A DNA stretch of 64,000 nucleotides from Microbulbifer salipaludis (lineage in GTDB: Bacteria; Pseudomonadota; Gammaproteobacteria; Pseudomonadales; Cellvibrionaceae), in contig NZ_JAEKJR010000002.1 of the NCBI RefSeq assembly GCF_017303155.1, positions 62,001 to 126,000 of the forward strand, given 5' to 3'. Below are positions 58,655 through 64,000 of the stretch, in pieces. Every line of letters begins with the position of its first letter. Positions within the stretch are counted from its first letter, which is position 1. Below the pieces are notes generated by a model. That model was not told the DNA's origin and did not search any database. It saw only the letters and a program-made list of their open reading frames with translations. The translations under genes were made by a program, and so were the position numbers.

Positions 58655-60697
58655 ATGCCAGGGTTAGCGCGGGCATTGTGCCTGCTCCTGTGCTTTTGTC
58701 TGACAGCGTGCAACTTCAGCAGCGACAGCAAAGATTCCAGTGCGCGCGCACTGGGCGCCTCTACCACTTCTGCCAGCGCGAGTAGCTCCGGCGGCACCAG
58801 GAGCGGCAGCTCCAGCAGCGGCGCCACCACTGGCAGCGGCGCGGAAATGACCGGGATTTTTCTGGCCGGGCGCGTCGCCGGGCTGGGCTATCGTACTCCC
58901 AGCTTCTCCGGCGTAACCGACAGTGCCGGAACCTTTCGCTATCGCGATGGCGAAGACGTGGAATTTTTTCTCGGCGGCGTGCAGCTGGGCGCGGCGCGCG
59001 GGGCAGCGGAGCTGAGCCCCTTTGACCTGGCGGGGACGGCCCCCATCACCCAAGAGGCCGCACTGCGCGCCGCACTGGAAAATCATCAGCGGGCCGACGC
59101 GCTGGATCTTGTGTCCAACATGATGCGATTACTGCTGATTCTGGACCGGGACCAGGACCCGGCGAACGGGATCGACCTGCAGGGTTGGGATGCCGACCTC
59201 GCCGACTATGCGGTTGACTTCGCCTATGACCTCTACGCCTTTCCCTGGCGGCGCGGGCTGGATTCGCTACCCGCGATAACGACCGCGTTTTCCATTAAAT
59301 ATCAGCTGCCGCTGGATGCCCCTCTGGTCTATCTGTACGACGCGCTGGGTATTCTGGTGCCGGTGCATTTGCCGGTGCGCGAAACCCGCAATATCCAGGA
59401 TGACGAGCGTATCGAGCAGGAGGTGCGCTGGGAGTACAACGATCTTGGCCTTCCCCGCATCAAGTACTTTACGGTTTTACCGGAAACCGCCGCTAACTGG
59501 CGGGAGCGGGTGGAGTACGTGTACGACAGCCCTGGGCGCTGGGATTTTTTACTGTGGGAAACCGACAGCGACGAAAACGGGCTCGTGGATTTCTTCACGC
59601 GCACCGAGCGTTTTTTCAGTAGCCGGGGGTTCCTGAAACGCATCGTCGAAGAAGAGGGGCGGGGGCTGGTTGGCGAACGTCTTGTGGTGCGGCTGGATTA
59701 TGACGACGGTGGCAATAAAGTATTTTCCGCGGTTGAGCTGGATCAAGGTGTTGATGACATCCTCGACGCACTGCGGCGCGTGGAGAGCGCTTACGACGGC
59801 GATGGCCTGCTGGACTGGCGTCTTGAAGAACTCGACCTGAACGCCGATGGCCTCGTGGAGCGGCGCGAGCGTTTTGAGTTTGGCTACAACCGCAACGGCC
59901 GCTTACTGGAGCTGGTGGATACCGTGGATGATGGCGACCTCGCCACGGTCGACGGTATCGCCGATGCAACGGTTGAGGTTGCCTTTCGTTACAGCAGCGG
60001 TGGGCGGTTGCTACGGGAAGTGCAGCGGATCGACGACAACGGCGACGGTGTCGTTGATCGGATAAATACCTACGAATATTTGTACCTGAGCAATGGCCAG
60101 CTGCGCGAAGAGACCTGGGAGTTTGATATTGATGCCGACGGCACCCCAGAATCCCGCCGCACCTTCACCTATCGCTACACCAGTGACGATTGGCTGTTCA
60201 GTGAAGAGATGCGATTTGACAGCGACGCCGACGGTACCCCGGAGGCGCGCGAACTGATCGAGTACCGCTACAACAGCCGCGGCCAATTGCGCGAAACGGA
60301 AATCTCCACCTACAACGGTATCGATGACTTGCAGGGCCGCCTGCAAATCCTGCGTGCCTATGGTGCCAACGGCCAGCTGGTGAGCTGGTATCGGGAGGGC
60401 GAGGGGCGCACCGGCACCAGTAACACACCGATCCGTATACGCTGGGACTACCTCACCTTTGATGATGGCCTGCGCTACCTGATCGATCACTATCGCTATC
60501 GCCAGCCGGCGTATACGGAGCTGGGCCTCCCCGAACTCGCTACCCCCGAGCTGGCACTGCCCTGTGAGAATTACCGCTTTGCGGAAAGCGGCACACTGTG
60601 TGCGCTGAGCTGGCCGCAGCGCTGGCAATTGCTGTGGGCAGAAACCTGGAAGGCACCGGGTGTGAACCTGGGTGGCCCGATTGTGGTGCGCCCCTAG
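58655..60697 (+). CDS. large lipoprotein with calcium-type repeats
   Basis: 680 residues from ATG 58655 (MPGLARALCLLLCF); lipobox FCLTA-C. A serine/glycine-rich linker follows (about 25-65). An N-terminal domain has GRVAGLGYRTPSFSGVTDSAGTFRYRDG, typical of surface or adhesin-like proteins. The C-terminal half has repeats pairing an aspartate-rich loop (DIDADGTPE, DSDADGTPE, DNNGDG-like) with a Tyr-rich strand (FxYxYxxxGxLxxE). The loops resemble calcium-binding EF-hand/dockerin-type sites and the strands resemble RHS-like repeats. It is likely exported to the outer membrane surface; its function is unknown. Confidence 0.6.
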   Translation: MPGLARALCLLLCFCLTACNFSSDSKDSSARALGASTTSASASSSGGTRSGSSSSGATTGSGAEMTGIFLAGRVAGLGYRTPSFSGVTDSAGTFRYRDGEDVEFFLGGVQLGAARGAAELSPFDLAGTAPITQEAALRAALENHQRADALDLVSNMMRLLLILDRDQDPANGIDLQGWDADLADYAVDFAYDLYAFPWRRGLDSLPAITTAFSIKYQLPLDAPLVYLYDALGILVPVHLPVRETRNIQDDERIEQEVRWEYNDLGLPRIKYFTVLPETAANWRERVEYVYDSPGRWDFLLWETDSDENGLVDFFTRTERFFSSRGFLKRIVEEEGRGLVGERLVVRLDYDDGGNKVFSAVELDQGVDDILDALRRVESAYDGDGLLDWRLEELDLNADGLVERRERFEFGYNRNGRLLELVDTVDDGDLATVDGIADATVEVAFRYSSGGRLLREVQRIDDNGDGVVDRINTYEYLYLSNGQLREETWEFDIDADGTPESRRTFTYRYTSDDWLFSEEMRFDSDADGTPEARELIEYRYNSRGQLRETEISTYNGIDDLQGRLQILRAYGANGQLVSWYREGEGRTGTSNTPIRIRWDYLTFDDGLRYLIDHYRYRQPAYTELGLPELATPELALPCENYRFAESGTLCALSWPQRWQLLWAETWKAPGVNLGGPIVVRP

Positions 60698-60706
60698 TCG
60701 GGCCGG

Positions 60707-62815
60707 TCAGAAACGCAGCTGCAGGTCTGCGTAGACACTGCGTGGCTCGCCGATGAAGTAACGCTCTCCGCCACCGAGGCTGGAATAGTCCGCGCGCTCC
60801 GCGTAATCCACGTTCGCCAGGTTTTCGATGCGCAGCCCGATCTCGGTGCCTGCGCCCAGGGACTGTTGCAGGCTCAGGTGTAGCAGATCGTGCCCCGGGT
60901 AACGATGTGCGTTTTCGATATCGGTGTAGTAGCGGCCGGTGTGCTGCCAGCGCAGATCCACCCGGGTTGCGTCGGTTGCCAGCCAGCGCAGCCGGAGGTT
61001 GTGCAGCGTGCGCGGCGCGGTGTCGATATCGTTGCCATTGCTCGCAATCAGGCCCGCGCCAGGCGCACTGACGTCATTGGTGTAGCGGTGCCGCGCGAAG
61101 GTGCCGGCGGCCGCCAGTTGCCACTGTTGCGACAGCGTCCATTGCCACTCGTATTCCAGGCCATAGTGCCGGCTCGCACCATCGCTCAGGTTTAACCGGT
61201 CCGAAGACTGGAACACCACGTCGGATTTCTCCATGTAAAACCCGGTCACGCTCGCGCGAAACGGTTCCGAATCGTGCCGCAGGGTCGCCTCCAGGCTGTC
61301 GATGGATTCGGAGTCCAGGTCGGCTTCTGTCTGGCCATTTTGCAGCCGGTACAGTTCCGTTGCCTGCGGTGCGCGGAAGCCGTGCGCCATGCGCAGGCTG
61401 CCGGTCGTCGCATGGTTAAAGGCGTGCACCAGGGCCGCGTTCAACGAGAGGTTGGCAAAGTCATCGCGGCGATCCTCTGGCCGCGAATAGCGACACCCGA
61501 TGGCGCCGGTAAAACCGCTGACGCACACCTCGCCATTATCTTGTGTGTCACCACTGAGCATGTGGTTATCGTAATCGTACTGCAGGTATTCGCCGCGGGC
61601 GCCCAGGATCGCGGTGGTGGTATCACTCACCGCGAGTTCTGCCCGGCTAAATGCTGCGGCAAGCGCCGCTGATACGGAGTAGTCGTACTGTTTTCCACTG
61701 GGGAACACCGAAAACCCGCCCTGCTGGCTTTGCTCCAGCCAGCCCGCGGTGTACTCCAGGTCAATGCCGCTAATGAAGGCCAGCGCCTCTTCGTTACCGT
61801 GTCTAAGCGCGGTCTGAACGCCGATCCCTTTCTGGCCATTTTTTTCCAGCGGCGTGCCCGGCAGGAAATGCATCAAAAAATCCATATCGGTGTAGCGGGC
61901 ATAGGGCGTGACCTGCAATTGGCCGCCGTTGTCCAGCGTGCGCTCGAACTTGACCTGGGCACGAGCGGATTGGCTGTCTCGAAAGGCTTCCGGGTTGGGG
62001 TTTTCCCGCTTGCGAGCACCGTCCTTGTAAGCGTCTTTACCGACAACGTAGCCGGCGGTTTCCTGGTTCAGATTACTCAGATTGATCAGGGCGCTTACGG
62101 ACCAGTCCGCCCACTGGCTGTCGCTGCGCAGTTGCAACTTTTGCTGGTCGTACCCCGAGTCGTCCTTGTAGCCGCCGTCGCGCGCACCGCTGAAACCGAT
62201 ACGAAAACCGCCTTGTGTGTCGCCGCGGCTGTGTTCCAGGCGCACCCGTTGAAAGTCGTTGGCACCCCCCTCGATGGCTGCGCTGGATGTGCGGCCATTC
62301 ACCGGGGCTTCGCTGATGACATTGATCACTCCGTGTTGGGCATCGGACCCATACAGCACGGTACCCGGCCCGCGCAACACCTCGATGCGCCCGGCCAGCT
62401 CAAAGTGGGTGTCGAACAGCTGGTTCACATTGCAAAACCCCGTGCCGCGCACCGGCACACCGTCCTGGGTTATTGCAAAGGCCCCGCAGCTGCCGGCACC
62501 GGTCAGGACCGGCGAGCGGATCGCGATCAGACTTTCCTGTCCATTGCCGCGGCTGATCAGCGCCCCCGGCACGCTGGACAGCGCCTGGCTCGGGTGTACC
62601 GCAGTCACCGATTGCAGGGTGTCATCGTCCAGTACCGTGAGTGCGGCCGGCTGCGCACGCAGGCGCTGCTCGCTGCGGGCTGCGGTCACGACCACCTGTT
62701 CCATTGCTGCGTCAACAACCGGTTCCGCGACAATGTTTGGCCCCGCCTGCGGGCTGGCGGCGGTTGCAGTGGTTGCGGCGAGTGAACCCAGGGCGAAGGC
62801 GATCAGAGGTGTCAT
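60707..62815 (-). CDS. TonB-dependent outer-membrane receptor
   Basis: 702 residues with a signal peptide (about 1-20, FALGSLAATTATA). A plug domain follows: EQVVVTAARSEQRLRAQPAA near the start, then ISRGNGQESLIAIRSPVLTG, EVLRGPGTVLYGSDAQHGVINVIS. The rest is the beta-barrel, ending in the terminal aromatic SVYADLQLRF. The TonB-box equivalent is the EQVVVTA stretch. The plug has a pair of Cys (GSCGAF, GTGFCN). Ligand not determinable: iron chelate, cobalamin or glycan all occur. It converges on the lipoprotein gene and has a palindrome about 50 bases upstream. Confidence 0.88.
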   Translation of the reverse strand: MTPLIAFALGSLAATTATAASPQAGPNIVAEPVVDAAMEQVVVTAARSEQRLRAQPAALTVLDDDTLQSVTAVHPSQALSSVPGALISRGNGQESLIAIRSPVLTGAGSCGAFAITQDGVPVRGTGFCNVNQLFDTHFELAGRIEVLRGPGTVLYGSDAQHGVINVISEAPVNGRTSSAAIEGGANDFQRVRLEHSRGDTQGGFRIGFSGARDGGYKDDSGYDQQKLQLRSDSQWADWSVSALINLSNLNQETAGYVVGKDAYKDGARKRENPNPEAFRDSQSARAQVKFERTLDNGGQLQVTPYARYTDMDFLMHFLPGTPLEKNGQKGIGVQTALRHGNEEALAFISGIDLEYTAGWLEQSQQGGFSVFPSGKQYDYSVSAALAAAFSRAELAVSDTTTAILGARGEYLQYDYDNHMLSGDTQDNGEVCVSGFTGAIGCRYSRPEDRRDDFANLSLNAALVHAFNHATTGSLRMAHGFRAPQATELYRLQNGQTEADLDSESIDSLEATLRHDSEPFRASVTGFYMEKSDVVFQSSDRLNLSDGASRHYGLEYEWQWTLSQQWQLAAAGTFARHRYTNDVSAPGAGLIASNGNDIDTAPRTLHNLRLRWLATDATRVDLRWQHTGRYYTDIENAHRYPGHDLLHLSLQQSLGAGTEIGLRIENLANVDYAERADYSSLGGGERYFIGEPRSVYADLQLRF

Positions 62816-62864
62816 TGTGGTAATACCGTGTGTCGGGCAGTCGGGGGCTTATGTACGCGGGGTG

Positions 62865-62889
62865 GCCGGTAAAGGATCATGTTACCGGC
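62865..62889. promoter_or_regulatory. inverted repeat upstream of the TonB receptor
   Basis: GCCGGTAA (62865-62872) and TTACCGGC (62882-62889) with a 9-base spacer, 50-74 bases before the receptor start. It could be an operator or a leader hairpin; no Fur-box match is seen. Confidence 0.35.
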
Positions 62890-62973
62890 GCGGTGTGATG
62901 GGGGAAAGCGCCGCCACTGCGGGGGCACTGCGTATCAACCCGGGGGGCAATCCACAGGGCGGCAAGTTAGCGG

Positions 62974-64000
62974 TCAGTGCATTTTCAGTCGCGGCTTCAC
63001 GAAGCGGTTGGCCTGCCCGATCACATACAACAGCATGGCCCGGGGCCAGCCATGCAGTGCCGCCAGGTGCATGCGGTACAGGGAGCGGTAGGCGAGGCCG
63101 GCGAGGCGCCCCTCAATGGTGAGACTGCCTTTCACCAGCCCGCCCATCAGGTTGCCTACTGCATCGAACTTGGACAGGGACACCAGTGAGCCGCGGTCCT
63201 TGTAGGTAAATGGCTGCAGTTCTGCGTCCGGGTTTTCGATCAGATGGATCAGGTTGTCGCTGGCGGTTGTGGCCATCTGCTGCGCCGACTGCGCGCGGGG
63301 TGGCACTTTCTGGCCGTTGGCGTCTTCACAGCCGGCGCAGTCACCCAGGGCGAAAATGGCCGGGTCGTCCTTGCTGCGCAGGGTGGCTTCCACCTCGATC
63401 TGGTTCTGGCGGTTGAGGGAGAGGTTATCCATGGACTTGAGAAAGTCCGGTGCCTTCACGCCCGCCGCCCACACGCGGATCGCCGCGGGAATTTCCTCGC
63501 CGTCCTTGGTCACGAAACCGGTAGCGGTGGCTTCGGCGACCTGGGTACCGGTGAGCACGCGCACGCCGATTTTGGTCAGTTCTTTTTGTGAGCTGTTGCC
63601 GAGTCTGGGGGGCAGTGCCGGCAGCAGGTGCGGTCCGGCTTCGATCAGGGTGACCTTGAGATCGCCATTTTTAATCCGGCTGTAGTGGCCCATCTCATGC
63701 ACTGCATCCACCAGTTCCGCCGCCAGTTCCACACCAGTGGCACCGCCGCCGACAATCGCAATGTGCACCTCTTCCGCAACCCGGTTTTCCAGTTGTAAGA
63801 ATTGATCGAGCAGCTTGGTATGGAACTTCTGCGCCTGCTCGGCGCTGTCGAGAAACTGGCAATGTTCGCGCACGCCGGGGGTATGAAAATCGTTGCTCTG
63901 GCTACCCAGGGCAAATACCAGATAGTCGTACTCGAGTTTGCGTGGGGGGACGAGTGGTTGACCGTCGCTGTCGCAGACTGCTGCGAGTTCAATGGTTTTT
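62974..64000 (-). CDS. ndh: type II NADH dehydrogenase (partial, 5' end outside window)
   Basis: The frame is open to the window edge, so the start is not seen; at least 341 residues are visible. YDYLVFALGSQSNDFHTPGV is the FAD-linked strand, AIVGGGATGVELAAEL (GxGxxG) is the NADH-binding motif, AAIRVWAAGVKAPDFL is typical, and IFALGDCAGCEDANG is the second FAD contact. The C-terminal helix RSLYRMHLAALHGWPRAMLLYVIGQA is an amphipathic membrane-binding tail. It passes electrons from NADH to quinone without pumping protons. A start at the GTG 63873 would delete the FAD-binding domain. Confidence 0.93.
   Translation of the reverse strand, partial: KTIELAAVCDSDGQPLVPPRKLEYDYLVFALGSQSNDFHTPGVREHCQFLDSAEQAQKFHTKLLDQFLQLENRVAEEVHIAIVGGGATGVELAAELVDAVHEMGHYSRIKNGDLKVTLIEAGPHLLPALPPRLGNSSQKELTKIGVRVLTGTQVAEATATGFVTKDGEEIPAAIRVWAAGVKAPDFLKSMDNLSLNRQNQIEVEATLRSKDDPAIFALGDCAGCEDANGQKVPPRAQSAQQMATTASDNLIHLIENPDAELQPFTYKDRGSLVSLSKFDAVGNLMGGLVKGSLTIEGRLAGLAYRSLYRMHLAALHGWPRAMLLYVIGQANRFVKPRLKMH

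Noticed and set aside
62820..62973. Cobalamin riboswitch before the TonB receptor, because of a GCCCCCGC word
   Set aside because: The gap is too short and no B12-box like AGxxxxGAxxACCTGCC or matching P-stem order is present; only the isolated word fits.
62974..63873. Taking GTG 63873 as the start of the NADH dehydrogenase
   Set aside because: The frame remains open to the window edge and encodes family-typical residues upstream, so the gene is cut by the window.

Overview
The window looks like chromosome of a high-GC marine gammaproteobacterium, most likely of the Cellvibrionales type (Microbulbifer-like). This is inferred from gene content: a TonB-receptor style of glycan use, secreted lipoprotein amylases, an MvaT-type nucleoid protein, a DUF2986 protein, a bactofilin and type II NADH dehydrogenase. 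No rRNA or tRNA gene and no CRISPR array was seen.

Layout. (1) 0-20 kb and, dispersed, 30.5-32, 41.5-43.2 and 45.6-48.3 kb: an alpha-glucan (starch/maltodextrin) utilisation gene set. It holds a flavin-dependent tryptophan-halogenase-like protein, a secreted esterase, four secreted or lipoprotein GH13 enzymes, a GH31 alpha-glucosidase, a cytoplasmic GH13 alpha-glucosidase, an MFS sugar transporter and a 908-residue MalT-type LuxR activator. G-rich sites built on GGA(G/T)GA, resembling the E. coli MalT box, lie upstream of these units and of the malT-like gene itself, so they probably form one regulon. Outer enzymes cut starch to oligosaccharides, the MFS protein imports them across the inner membrane and the cytoplasmic GH13 enzyme releases glucose. 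(2) 20-30.3 kb: an accessory block read almost wholly on the minus strand. Its 24.5-28.1 kb part is a gene-cassette array with five attC-like sites and no integrase in view, carrying GIY-YIG and EEP nuclease-like proteins, a membrane protein and a lipoprotein. A hipBA toxin-antitoxin pair follows. (3) 35.1-40.3 kb: a tight plus-strand run of bactofilin, a duplicated methyltransferase-like protein, a MotA/TolQ/ZorA-like channel protein with a long coiled tail, a MotB/ZorB-like OmpA protein and a CxxC-rich soluble protein. It is preceded by a perfect CRP-type palindrome and followed by a convergent L,D-transpeptidase gene. This is the best candidate for an undescribed system. (4) 43.5-45.6 kb: two unrecognised coupled genes. 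(5) 49-64 kb: mostly housekeeping genes (hydrolases, metallo-beta-lactamase fold protein, thioesterase, YgjP-like protease, SDR, SLC13 permease, CBS protein, MvaT-like protein), then a large repeat lipoprotein, a TonB-dependent receptor and a type II NADH dehydrogenase cut by the window edge.

All functional calls come from reading motifs by eye. No database search was run, and starts were chosen from signal peptides, ribosome-binding sites and spacing.
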